Source of the DNA: Nocardiopsis sp. CC223A
GTDB taxonomy: Bacteria; Actinomycetota; Actinomycetes; Streptosporangiales; Streptosporangiaceae
Direction of reading: 5' to 3'
Assembly (NCBI RefSeq): GCF_030766825.1
Contig: NZ_JASFDV010000060.1
Coordinates: forward strand, 1-44,982
DNA length: 44,982 nt
Part shown: positions 8,739 through 15,489 of the stretch, one piece after another
Position numbering within the stretch: position 1 is the stretch's first letter
Layout of the letters: every line of letters starts with the position of its first letter
Translations under genes and position numbers: made by a program
The notes under the pieces: model-generated
The model's input: the letters and a program-made list of their open reading frames with translations, nothing else
Told to the model about the DNA's origin: nothing
Database searches by the model: none

Positions 8739-8755
8739 CTTCCCGTTCCGGGGTT

Positions 8756-9334
8756 TCAGGCGTGGGTGTCCTCGGGGATCTCCGGGGTGACCGAGTAGTC
8801 CCGGAACACCGCGCGGAACCCCTCCCGCTGCGGCGAGCAGCACATGACGCCGACCCGGCAGGTCCCTCCCAGGGGCAGGTGTGCCAGGCGCAGCAGCCGC
8901 CAGGCGCCCCAGCCGTCGAGGTACTGGACGTTGACGGTCTCGCCGGTGCGGATCGCCCGGACGGTCACCGGGTGGAAGGACCCGCCGGTCCGGGGCAGGG
9001 AGACCACCGACCAGTCGGAGTGCCCGCGGGTGACGACGGCGCTGACGTTGAGGCCGCCGTGGACGAACTCGGTGCCGGTCTTGATCCAGTTCTCCGCGTC
9101 GGCGCGGAGCATCAGACCGGCCTGGTCGTACTGCTCCAGGTAGTCGCCGTCGAACGTGACCTGGACGGTGAAGTCCCCGGTGACCCCGGCGGACAGGAAG
9201 TGGCCGTCGTCGTGCACGAACCCGTAGTGGGTGTGCCGCCAGAAGTCCTTGCGGTCCCCGGTGGTCACGGTGAGGACGTCGTCCTCGACCTGCCAGGACG
9301 GGGGCTCGTTCATCCAGGTCATGTCGGTGAACAC
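8756..9334 (-). CDS. DUF1349 domain protein (concanavalin-like fold)
   Basis: This 192-residue cytosolic protein matches the DUF1349 family of beta-sandwich, lectin-like proteins of unknown biochemical role. Typical family features are the N-terminal MTWMNEPPSW, the YDQAGLMLRADAENWIKTGTEF block in the middle, and the closing RVGVMCCSPQREGFRAVFRDY segment. I chose the GTG at 9332-9334 because GAAAGG lies seven bases upstream. The longer reading from GTG 9349 would place that ribosome site inside the gene, and an internal ATG (MTWMNEPP) is also possible. It is downstream of, and separated by a strong terminator from, the transporter gene, so it is likely transcribed alone. Confidence 0.85.
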   Translation of the reverse strand: MFTDMTWMNEPPSWQVEDDVLTVTTGDRKDFWRHTHYGFVHDDGHFLSAGVTGDFTVQVTFDGDYLEQYDQAGLMLRADAENWIKTGTEFVHGGLNVSAVVTRGHSDWSVVSLPRTGGSFHPVTVRAIRTGETVNVQYLDGWGAWRLLRLAHLPLGGTCRVGVMCCSPQREGFRAVFRDYSVTPEIPEDTHA

Positions 9335-9394
9335 GGTGGCGCCTTTCACTCGGGGGACGACCCGTCGACACGACCCTATGCGCCCGGGCGAGAG

Positions 9395-9426
9395 GGGGGG
9401 TACGGCGACAGGTCGCCGTACCCCCC
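9395..9426. terminator. Strong terminator after the MHS transporter gene
   Basis: A perfect 15-bp stem (GGGGGGTACGGCGAC at 9395-9409, complement at 9412-9426) with a 2-nt apparent loop starts five bases past the transporter stop codon on the minus strand. Confidence 0.8.
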
Positions 9427-9431
9427 GGGGG

Positions 9432-10781
9432 TCAGGCGGCCTCTTCGACCTTGTCGTCGTCGACGTGCAGGTCGACGCCCATCTTCTCCTTGACCAGCGA
9501 GACGCCCACGAAGGAGATCGCGGCGGCGACGATCATGTAGACGCCGATGCTCCAGGAGACACCGGTGTTCTCCAGCAGCATCTGGGCGATCATCGGGGCG
9601 AAGGCACCGCCCAGGATCGCACCCAGGGCGTAGCCGATGGAGACGCCGGAGTAGCGGATCTCGGCCGGGAACATCTCGGCGTACAGCGCGGACTGGGGTC
9701 CGTAGCTCAGGCCCAGGGTGAGGCAGAAGACGAAGACACCCGCGAAGTACATGAGGACGTTGCCGGTGTCGACCATGAACCACATCGGCACCGCCCAGAC
9801 GGCGAGCAGGACGTAGCCGATCTGGAAGGTGCGCACCCGGCCCCACCGGTCGCTGACCCAGCCGCCGTACAAAGTGGAGACGAGCCAGCCGAAGGAGGCC
9901 AGGGTGGTGGCCAGCAGGACCGGACCGCGCTCCATGCCCAAAGCGGTGGAGGCGTAGGTGGCCAGGAAGGCGATGACCAGGTACCCGGCCGCGTTGTTGG
10001 CGAGGAAGATCAGCGCGGAGAGCACGACCTCGCGGGTGTTGTTGCGGAACAGGGTGCCCAGCGGGGCGGAGGACTCGGCGCGGCGCTTCTGCATCAGTTC
10101 GAAGACCGGGGACTCCTCCACGGACTTGCGGATGAGGTGGCCGATGATGATCAGCAGGAAGGACAGCAGGAACGGGATGCGCCAGCCCCAGGCGAGGAAG
10201 GCGTCCTGGCCGATGATCACGGTGATGAGCCAGACGACGAAGGTCGCCAGGATCATGCCGCAGGGCACGCCGATCTGCGGGTAGGCGCCGAAGAACCCGC
10301 GCTTGTTCACCGGCGCGTGCTCCACCGACATCAGGGCCGCGCCGCCCCACTCGCCGCCGGCCGAGAAGCCCTGGAGGATGCGCAGGGCGATGAGCAGGAC
10401 CGGGGCGGCGATACCGATCTGGGCGTAGGTCGGCAGCAGGCCGATGAGGCAGGTGGCGATGCCCATCATGACCAGCGTCGCGACGAGGACCTTCTTACGG
10501 CCGATCTTGTCGCCCAGGTGGCCCGCCACGATGGCACCCAGGGGGCGGAAGAGGAAGGAGATGCCGATGGTCGCGAACGACAGGATCTGGGCGAGGCCGG
10601 GGTTGGACTGCGCCATCGGTTCGAGGAACAGGGGCGCCAGGACGAGGCCGGCGGCCTGGGCGTAGATGAAGAAGTCGTACCACTCGATGGTGGTGCCGAC
10701 CATGGTCCCGGCGAGGACCTTGCGCCGTTCCCTGCCGTTCAGCGGGGCGGATGCCGAGGCCGTGGCGTCGGATGTTGCCAT
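9432..10781 (-). CDS. MFS transporter, metabolite:H+ symporter (MHS) family
   Basis: This 449-residue, 12-helix permease belongs to the MHS branch of the major facilitator superfamily, whose members import organic acids, shikimate, proline or betaine with protons. Diagnostic features are the N-terminal GTTIEWYDFFIYAQAAGLVLAPLF helix 1 and the loop motif GHLGDKIGRKK between helices 2 and 3. The ILQGFSAGGEWGGAALMSVEHAP segment and the cytoplasmic SVEESPVFELM stretch after helix 6 also fit. Substrate cannot be assigned. The start is the ATG at 10779-10781 (MATSDAT) with GGAGC upstream; the longer in-frame reading to 10898 lacks a ribosome site. A short acidic C-terminal tail (DDDKVEEAA) is present. 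It is monocistronic, ending in a strong terminator. Confidence 0.92.
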   Translation of the reverse strand: MATSDATASASAPLNGRERRKVLAGTMVGTTIEWYDFFIYAQAAGLVLAPLFLEPMAQSNPGLAQILSFATIGISFLFRPLGAIVAGHLGDKIGRKKVLVATLVMMGIATCLIGLLPTYAQIGIAAPVLLIALRILQGFSAGGEWGGAALMSVEHAPVNKRGFFGAYPQIGVPCGMILATFVVWLITVIIGQDAFLAWGWRIPFLLSFLLIIIGHLIRKSVEESPVFELMQKRRAESSAPLGTLFRNNTREVVLSALIFLANNAAGYLVIAFLATYASTALGMERGPVLLATTLASFGWLVSTLYGGWVSDRWGRVRTFQIGYVLLAVWAVPMWFMVDTGNVLMYFAGVFVFCLTLGLSYGPQSALYAEMFPAEIRYSGVSIGYALGAILGGAFAPMIAQMLLENTGVSWSIGVYMIVAAAISFVGVSLVKEKMGVDLHVDDDKVEEAA

Positions 10782-11071
10782 TGCTGCTCCGTAATGTCTG
10801 CCGACCGTGGGGGTCGGTCGCTGCCGGGGCCCGTGCCCGGCACCCGGGACAGGGGGCGCCGAATCGACGCAGGACGGTTGCATCGAGACATAGGTCACGA
10901 GCCCCAGGACACTATGCCATGTGACCTACGGCATTTTGAATATCGGAGCGAGGTTTTCGCTGATCAGAGCACATGAACTGACCGAACGGTCGGTGAGTGC
11001 GCGAACACCGTCAGGCCATCTCCGCAGGCCGTGGGCCCGCGCCGGCGCACCCCGGGGCAGGCATTGACAGG
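10782..11071. promoter_or_regulatory. Transporter upstream region with dyads and a TetR-type operator
   Basis: This stretch is AT-richer than its neighbours. An 8-bp inverted repeat, TAGGTCAC at 10891-10898 and GTGACCTA at 10921-10928, lies upstream of the transporter and could be a regulator site. At 10980-10991 is the perfect dyad GACCG-AA-CGGTC, extended by near-symmetry, which is the typical shape of a TetR-family operator. No TetR gene is in the window. No gene is convincing here. Confidence 0.45.
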
Positions 11072-11332
11072 ATGACGCGCGGCCGCAGGCACAGGCCGAG
11101 CACACGCGGGAGCGGGGACGGCACCACGGTGGTGGGCATCCACAACACCCACAACGAGAGCGGTGGGCCGTGCACCGACGACAACCCCTGTGAAGTGGAC
11201 GGGGAGGGCGACGAGACCTCCCTGCCGGGGCGCGCGTACGGGCAGCGGGTCCACATGATCGGGGCCTGCCTGACGGCGGGGTCGGCGCTGGACCTGTCGC
11301 GTGCGGAGTGCACCCTGACCCCGGCGGCGTGA
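11072..11332 (+). pseudogene. C-terminal remnant resembling a secreted endonuclease/exonuclease/phosphatase-type protein
   Basis: The reading frame encodes HNTHNESGGPCTDDNPCEVD, then GRAYGQRVHMIGACLTAGSALDLSRAECTLTPAA and a stop. Its pattern of paired cysteines, NPCEV, YGQ and a terminal GCxL-like end is one I associate with the C-terminal tail of actinomycete secreted nuclease/phosphatase-like proteins, where it follows a long catalytic domain. Here only about 60 tail-like residues remain and no catalytic domain or signal peptide precedes them in any frame. The ATG at 11072 has no ribosome site. I therefore read it as the remnant of a deleted gene. The family link is by memory of sequence style and needs a search. 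Confidence 0.4.
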
Positions 11333-11343
11333 CGGACCCCGGG

Positions 11344-11403
11344 TCGGCCCGTCCCCTTGTCGGCCTGTGTTCTCGTCGACACGGCGACAAGGGGACGGGC
11401 CGA
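11344..11403. repeat. 19-bp perfect inverted repeat upstream of marR
   Basis: The arms TCGGCCCGTCCCCTTGTCG (11344-11362) and its exact complement (11385-11403) flank a 22-nt loop and end 25 bases before the MarR start. It could be the terminator of the decayed upstream gene, or a leader hairpin of marR. There is no U tract on either side. Confidence 0.6.
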
Positions 11404-11428
11404 TTCGGCGATAGGGGAGACTGGAGCC

Positions 11429-11884
11429 GTGAGCACCGAGAACACCCGCCCCGGCCCGCCCGCACCGAGCGTCTCCGTCCTCGTGCTGACGCTGGCCCGC
11501 CGGGTGGAGAACGAACTCGGCGCCGCCCTGGCCCCGCTCGACCTCACCGTCGCCCGCCTGGGCCTGCTCGGCCACATCGCGGGGGTGCCGGGCATCTCCT
11601 TCAGCGACCTGGCCCGGATGTCGGGGATCACCGTGCAGAGCGCGCACACGGGGGTGAAGACCCTGGTCGCCGCGGGTCTGGTGCACGACCTCACCGCTCG
11701 GCCGGGTGCGGCGTCGAGCATCGAGGTCACCGCGAAGGGGCGCGAGCTGCTGGAGCGTGCGGGGCGGGAGATCGCGCGGGTGGACGAGGAGCTGTTCGGC
11801 CCGGAGGCGGACCCGCTCCAGCGGCAGGTGGGCACGGCGTTCCGCGAGGCGTTCGCCTCCCTCGCCTCCCCGCCGCGGGACTGA
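11429..11884 (+). CDS. MarR-family transcriptional regulator
   Basis: This 151-residue protein has the winged helix of MarR regulators: SVLVLTLARRVENELGAALAPLDLTVARLGLLGHIA, then the recognition segment GISFSDLARMSGITVQSAHTGVKTLVAAGLVHDL, the wing with AASSIEVTAKGREL, and the C-terminal dimerisation helix. MarR proteins usually repress adjacent genes and dissociate on binding phenolic or oxidant ligands. The GTG start at 11429 has GGAG at 11423-11426; an upstream in-frame ATG at 11357 falls inside the inverted repeat. The next gene encodes a small membrane protein preceded by two tandem palindromes that may be this regulator's operators. Confidence 0.88.
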   Translation: MSTENTRPGPPAPSVSVLVLTLARRVENELGAALAPLDLTVARLGLLGHIAGVPGISFSDLARMSGITVQSAHTGVKTLVAAGLVHDLTARPGAASSIEVTAKGRELLERAGREIARVDEELFGPEADPLQRQVGTAFREAFASLASPPRD

Positions 11885-11906
11885 CCCGGTCCGCAGGGCA
11901 CCCCAC

Positions 11907-11951
11907 CTTCAGCATGGCTGAAGCATGCCTTAAGCTTCAGACAATCTGAAG
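11907..11951. promoter_or_regulatory. Tandem operator: two CTTCAG-N5-CTGAAG palindromes
   Basis: Two identical dyads with different 5-bp spacers occur at 11907-11923 (spacer CATGG) and 11935-11951 (spacer ACAAT). Their centres are 28 bp apart. They lie between marR and the membrane protein gene, 24 bp before that gene's start codon. The exact repetition of a 12-base dyad in a 45-bp stretch is strong evidence for a binding site. Confidence 0.7.
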
Positions 11952-11974
11952 GTTCTGGCACCGAGGAGTCCGCC

Positions 11975-12427
11975 ATGGAAGACCTGCTGCTCTCGATCCA
12001 CGTCCTCGCGGGCATCGTGTTCGTCGGCGGCTCGGCCGTCGCCACCAGCCTGTTCCCCCGCTACGTCCCGGTCGCCGTCCCCGCCGGAGGGCCGACGGCC
12101 CAGGAGCGCAGCCGAAACACGGCCCTCGCCCTGCACCGCATCACCCGCGGCTACGCGCTCTTCGGCATCGTCGTGCCGGTGGTGGGCATCGCCCTGGCCC
12201 TGGTCCAGGGCCGGATGGCCGAACTCTGGGTCAACGTCGCGATGATCCTCACCGCCGCCGCGGGCGTGCTGCTCGCCTGGCAGATCCACCCCCGCCAGCG
12301 CGAAGCGCTGCGCGAGCCGAAAGAGAAGTCGGCACTGGGGCGGTTGTCCATGTGGAGCGGGATCTACAACCTGCTGTGGGCGGTGGTGGTCGTGCTCATG
12401 ATCGTCCGCCCGGGCTCGGCCGCCTGA
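11975..12427 (+). CDS. Small four-helix membrane protein (DUF2269-like)
   Basis: This 150-residue protein has four predicted membrane helices: LLLSIHVLAGIVFVGGSAVATSLF (4-27), GYALFGIVVPVVGIALALV (59-77), LWVNVAMILTAAAGVLLAW (84-102) and MWSGIYNLLWAVVVVLMIV (126-144). A conserved-looking His at residue 9 in helix 1 and the overall shape recall DUF2269/CopD-like membrane proteins, but no function can be read. The ATG at 11975 has GAGGAG upstream. The tandem palindromes before it and the MarR gene ahead of it suggest MarR control. Confidence 0.8.
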   Translation: MEDLLLSIHVLAGIVFVGGSAVATSLFPRYVPVAVPAGGPTAQERSRNTALALHRITRGYALFGIVVPVVGIALALVQGRMAELWVNVAMILTAAAGVLLAWQIHPRQREALREPKEKSALGRLSMWSGIYNLLWAVVVVLMIVRPGSAA

Positions 12428-12463
12428 CCAACACCGCCCCCGGGACCAGCGGGAACAAAGCCG

Positions 12464-12492
12464 TTGCCCGGCCGGAGGGTCGCTGTTAGCGT
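12464..12492 (+). promoter_or_regulatory. Leaderless promoter of the FBP-type gene
   Basis: TTGCCC at 12464-12469 and TAGCGT at 12487-12492 are separated by exactly 17 bp. The ATG at 12500 lies seven bases past the -10, so transcription should begin at or next to the start codon, and the gene lacks a well-placed ribosome site. Confidence 0.6.
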
Positions 12493-12499
12493 CGCAGGA

Positions 12500-12991
12500 A
12501 TGATTCCCGTGACGGAGAACGAGATTCGCGGCTCGTTCATCAACTGCTCCAAGGGCGAGGCCAAGCGGCTGAACCTCCCGCGCGATCTGGACTCCCGGCG
12601 CTGGGAGGACCTGGACTTCCTGGGCTGGCGCGACCCGATGGCGCACGAGCGCGCGTACCTGGTCGTCGAGCGCGGCGACGGGCCGGTGGGCGTGGCGTTC
12701 CGGCTGACCGGTGCGGACAACGGGTCCCGGCGGGCCCTGTGCTCGGTGTGCGTGACCAGCCGCCAGGGGCCCGGCGTGGCACTCATGGTGGCGCCGCGCG
12801 TGGGCAAGGCGGGGCGCGAGGGGAACACGGTGGGTCTGCACATGTGCACGGACTTCGCGTGTTCTCTGTACGTGCGGGGGCTCAAGCAGCCGGAACCGGG
12901 CGGGCGCTTCGCGGAGACCCTGACGGTGGACGAGAAGATCAAGCGCCTGGAGGAGAACCTGCACGGGTTCCTGGACCGGCTGACCAAGTAG
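12500..12991 (+). CDS. FBP-domain protein with four-cysteine zinc finger (FusB-related)
   Basis: This 163-residue protein resembles the actinobacterial FBP proteins, relatives of the EF-G-binding FusB/FusC fusidic-acid resistance proteins. The N-terminal helical part has the start-proximal segment IRGSFINCSKGEAKRL. The C-terminal treble-clef zinc finger is marked by Cys81 and Cys84 (CSVC) and Cys116 and Cys121 (CTDFAC). In Staphylococcus, FusB binds EF-G and frees it from stalled ribosomes; the role of actinobacterial homologues is not established. The family link is by pattern. A dimer-like C-terminal helix (DEKIKRLEENLHGFLDRL) ends the protein. It has its own leaderless promoter and a good terminator, so it is monocistronic. 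Confidence 0.82.
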   Translation: MIPVTENEIRGSFINCSKGEAKRLNLPRDLDSRRWEDLDFLGWRDPMAHERAYLVVERGDGPVGVAFRLTGADNGSRRALCSVCVTSRQGPGVALMVAPRVGKAGREGNTVGLHMCTDFACSLYVRGLKQPEPGGRFAETLTVDEKIKRLEENLHGFLDRLTK

Positions 12992-13005
12992 ACGTGGCGA
13001 TGAAT

Positions 13006-13035
13006 GGGCGTGTCGACTTGCCGACACGCCCTTTT
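13006..13035 (+). terminator. Rho-independent terminator
   Basis: A 10-bp stem, GGGCGTGTCG at 13006-13015 and complement at 13022-13031, with a 6-nt loop and a TTTT run at 13032-13035, ends the FBP gene. Confidence 0.88.
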
Positions 13036-13450
13036 CCTATGGTTCCCGGCCACGTCCCCGGGAGTGGTGTGACTTTCGCGCTGGTGCGTCCTTGCAGGTC
13101 ATCGCGATGGTCGGCCGAAGCCGGGCGGCCACCGCGTACCAGCGTCCCGCCGGCCGGGATGAAGAAGCCGCCGAAGGCGGCGGCGCACCGATCCGCCCGA
13201 CACCGCTGACGCGCATCCGTGGGAACAGGGCCGGAAAAGTCACACCGCTCGGTGGGACACCATCTGATTCCCGCCGATGGCCTGCATCACCACCTGTCCG
13301 GCTTTCGGTCGCTTCGACCTGCACGAACACCAGCTCGTACCGAATATGTGGGGACGCCTGGGCCTGCTCGGAGTGGTGTGCCCGGTGACCGCCGACGGGA
13401 GAGCCGGGCACCGCCCCTGTCCGGGACCTGCGCTCGGGCGCGGTCCCGGG
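13036..13450. other. Gene-poor 415-bp stretch with possible MITE-like element
   Basis: I see no convincing gene. At 13062-13076 and 13236-13250 is a 15-bp inverted repeat (GAGTGGTGTGACTTT against GAGCGGTGTGACTTT, one mismatch) bounding a 189-bp segment, which could be a small non-autonomous element. I found no flanking target duplication. Several short frames have mixed codon use without a ribosome site. Confidence 0.3.
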
Positions 13451-13837
13451 TCAGTGGCGGGCGTCGCGCCAGGGCTGGGGCAGGGCACCGCCGCGGGTGA
13501 GGTGGCGGTGCAGGGCCTCGAAGGCCCGGTCGGCGGCGCGGAGCAGCGCGGCGGTGTCGGCGTCGGGGTCGGCGGCCTCGCGCAGGAGTGAGGAGAGCAG
13601 GTCGAAGAGTTCGTCGGCCCGTTCCCGCTGGAGGCGGGTGGCGGGCCGACCGCACCGGGCGGGACGGGTGTCGGTGTGGGCGGGCATCGCGGTGTCCTTT
13701 CCGAGGTGTTCGGATGTGCGGGAGCGGCGGCGGGGCAGCGGGGGCGGTTGTGCCGGGCGGGGCCGCGGGACCTGTGGGGTGCGGGGCCGGGTGAGGCGGA
13801 TGAACTCGGCCCAGGTGAGGGGAGCGTCGCCGGTCAC
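13451..13837 (-). CDS. Small hypothetical protein of the XRE/DUF397 neighbourhood
   Basis: This reading gives a 128-residue protein of unknown function. It has an N-terminal LTWAEFIRLTRP segment, a proline/arginine-rich linker, and a helical C-terminal part (RERADELFDLLSSLLREAADPDADTAALLRAADRAFEALHRHL). The GTG start overlaps the TGA of the upstream gene (GTGA), which suggests coupled translation, and GC3 is high throughout. A second possible start is the ATG at 13687 (MPAHTDT), which has a good GAAAGGA ribosome site and would give 78 residues. Both products may be made. Confidence 0.55.
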   Translation of the reverse strand: MTGDAPLTWAEFIRLTRPRTPQVPRPRPAQPPPLPRRRSRTSEHLGKDTAMPAHTDTRPARCGRPATRLQRERADELFDLLSSLLREAADPDADTAALLRAADRAFEALHRHLTRGGALPQPWRDARH

Positions 13838-14124
13838 AGCCGCCCCAGGAGTTCGCAGACCAACTGCCGGGCGAGCAGATCCTCGGCCCCCTGCCGGGCG
13901 ACCGGGACGGTGACGTCGGGCCGACCGGGCACCGTCCGCCACCACTGCCGGTGCATCAGACGGACGGTGATCCGCCGCCCGGCGTGCTCCGCCCGCACCG
14001 AGCCGGGAAGGTCTCCGTCCGTTGCCGCCGCCCCCCGGCGGCGCAGCGCCGAACGCAACGCCGACACCGCCTCTTCGCCGTCATGCCACTGCGGAGTCGG
14101 GATCCGCCTTGCCACAGGTTCCAT
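13834..14124 (-). CDS. Small hypothetical protein divergent from the XRE regulator
   Basis: This 96-residue protein is not recognised. It is a mixed alpha/beta-looking soluble protein with the segment RRITVRLMHRQWWRTVPGRPDVTVPVARQGAEDLLARQLVCELL. The ATG start lacks a ribosome site, so a leaderless transcript is likely. It is translated just ahead of another small protein with a four-base overlap, and the pair is divergent from an XRE-family regulator across a 98-bp gap containing a 16-bp palindrome. Small proteins of this sort commonly accompany XRE/DUF397 genes in actinomycetes, but no function is known to me. Confidence 0.6.
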   Translation of the reverse strand: MEPVARRIPTPQWHDGEEAVSALRSALRRRGAAATDGDLPGSVRAEHAGRRITVRLMHRQWWRTVPGRPDVTVPVARQGAEDLLARQLVCELLGRL

Positions 14125-14168
14125 GGCACCAAGGTGGCCCCCACTGCCCCGATATCGCCAGCGAGTGA

Positions 14169-14184
14169 GATTTTCCAGAAAATC
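14169..14184. promoter_or_regulatory. Palindromic operator GATTTTC-CA-GAAAATC
   Basis: A perfect 7-bp dyad with a 2-bp centre sits in the AT-rich 98-bp gap between divergent small-protein and XRE genes. Its position, 38 bp before the XRE start, suits autoregulation by that protein. A -10-like TAATCT at 14210-14215 lies seven bases before the XRE ATG. Confidence 0.55.
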
Positions 14185-14222
14185 GCTGATGCCTCACGGA
14201 ACCCGGAAGTAATCTGACGCAC

Positions 14223-14984
14223 ATGACGGAACCCCCTTTCCCTGAATCGTTCGCCCGGTTCCTGGAACTGCGCGGCCTCTCTCAGAAGCAGCTCGCTGTT
14301 CGCGTGGCCTCGTCGGTGGCTTCGGTTTCCCGTTGGAAAAACGGTCATTCTCTACCAAAATTGCCCATGGCGGAAACCCTTGACGCCACCTTGGACGCCA
14401 ACGGGAAACTGTTGGCGTCGTGGCGCGTGGCCGCCAGCGGGGCAGCGGTTCCGGAATGGGCGAGGACGCTGTCGGGGATCGAGGAGGCCGCGCGCACCCT
14501 CCACATCGTGTCCCCCGTGCTCGTACCCGGATATCTCCAGTGCGCCTCGTACGCCGCCCAGGTCTTCCGGTCCGGGTGGCCGCTGGCCTCGGACGACGAG
14601 GTCGCAAGGCTCACCAGACTGCGGACGGAACGCCTGGGCAAACTGCCCCGGCTCCGGGTCACCGCGGTGTTCCCCGTGACCGCCCTGACCTGCTTCGACG
14701 ACGAGGCGCGGAAGGAACAGGCGCAGCACCTGCTGGAACTGGTCGCCACCGGTCGGGTGTCGGTCCACCTGGTGCCGGCCGGGTCGATCCTGCTCGACCC
14801 GGCTTCAACGCTTCTCGCCTTCCGGTTGCACTCCGGGGAACTGGCTATCAGCAGCGATCACGCAGACGGTAACGTCATCCACGACGCCGCTTCGCACGAG
14901 CGGCTGCAAGCACATATCACGGGGGCGTTGGCGGTGGCCCTCCCCGCTCGGCACTCGCTCGCAGAACTGAAGGACCTCGCATGA
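14223..14984 (+). CDS. XRE-family regulator with DUF5753 domain
   Basis: This 253-residue protein has an N-terminal Cro/CI helix-turn-helix (residues about 9-60, with LSQKQLAVRVASSVASVSRWKNG) and a C-terminal DUF5753-type domain starting near residue 90 (HIVSPVLVPGYLQCASYAAQVFR). The later motif RLRVTAVFPVTAL and the closing HADGNVIHD block also fit. This architecture is very common in filamentous actinomycetes, where each copy is followed by a DUF397 gene, and some pairs control development or antibiotic production. The HTH lacks the usual GxSQ spacing but is intact. It appears leaderless. The TGA overlaps the next start (ATGA), so it is co-translated with the DUF397 gene. Confidence 0.9.
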   Translation: MTEPPFPESFARFLELRGLSQKQLAVRVASSVASVSRWKNGHSLPKLPMAETLDATLDANGKLLASWRVAASGAAVPEWARTLSGIEEAARTLHIVSPVLVPGYLQCASYAAQVFRSGWPLASDDEVARLTRLRTERLGKLPRLRVTAVFPVTALTCFDDEARKEQAQHLLELVATGRVSVHLVPAGSILLDPASTLLAFRLHSGELAISSDHADGNVIHDAASHERLQAHITGALAVALPARHSLAELKDLA

Positions 14985-15145
14985 ACGACTGGCACAAGAG
15001 CAGCTACAGCTCTACGGGATCGAACTGCGTGGAGACTCGGGAGCACGCCTGTGGCGCGGATGTCCGCGACACCCAGAACCGGGACGCCGGGCACCTCAGC
15101 TTCACCTCCACCGAGTGGATCGCGGCCCTGACCGCCGCGAAATAG
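14981..15145 (+). CDS. DUF397 small protein
   Basis: This 54-residue protein, MNDWHKSSYSSTGSNCVETR at its start, has all DUF397 landmarks: the KSSYS motif, an NCVE strand, VRDT for the usual VRDS, and a C-terminal F-x5-W (FTSTEWIAAL). In this family the protein is the partner, antitoxin-like or antagonist, of the preceding XRE/DUF5753 regulator, as in BldB/AbaA-type and WhiJ-type systems of Streptomyces. The start codon overlaps the XRE stop by four bases. A GC-rich terminator follows at 15161-15183. Confidence 0.93.
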   Translation: MNDWHKSSYSSTGSNCVETREHACGADVRDTQNRDAGHLSFTSTEWIAALTAAK

Positions 15146-15160
15146 CCCCGGTTGCACCGA

Positions 15161-15183
15161 GGCCCCGGGCGATGCCCGGGGCC
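15161..15183 (+). terminator. GC-rich terminator after the XRE/DUF397 pair
   Basis: A perfect 10-bp stem, GGCCCCGGGC and complement, with a GAT loop follows the DUF397 stop by 15 bases. Confidence 0.75.
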
Positions 15184-15489
15184 TTCGCCGTGCGCGGGTG
15201 TCGGGGCGTTCGCAGTCAACGGATTGCGGACGATCGCATCAAAACCAGCATATCGGACTTAAATCTCTTAACCCCAGAAATACCTTTTCCATTCACCACC
15301 GAAGGTCCTTGACCTGGGGGAACACGGGGTTGTGCATCTTCTTCGGCAATCCGTCCGAAAAATGTGCGCGCGGCCCTCGGATTGCCCTATCCTGGCCCCA
15401 CAACCGAAAAACTCGTGACCCCGCGACGCTCTCTCAGCGCCCGGGGTCGTGGCCAGCAATTCACTTCCTCAAGACCAAGGATTGCCAGC
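15184..15489. promoter_or_regulatory. AT-rich upstream region of the ATPase operon
   Basis: The 306-bp gap is notably AT-rich at 15230-15300 for this genome and holds no gene. A TTGACC at 15309-15314 and a TATCCT-like element near 15389 are candidate promoter parts, but neither has a well-spaced partner. Confidence 0.35.

Noticed and set aside
13240..13488. Short open frames in the 13.0-13.45 kb gap as genes
   Set aside because: Several frames overlap on both strands, none has a ribosome site, and third positions are not consistently G/C.
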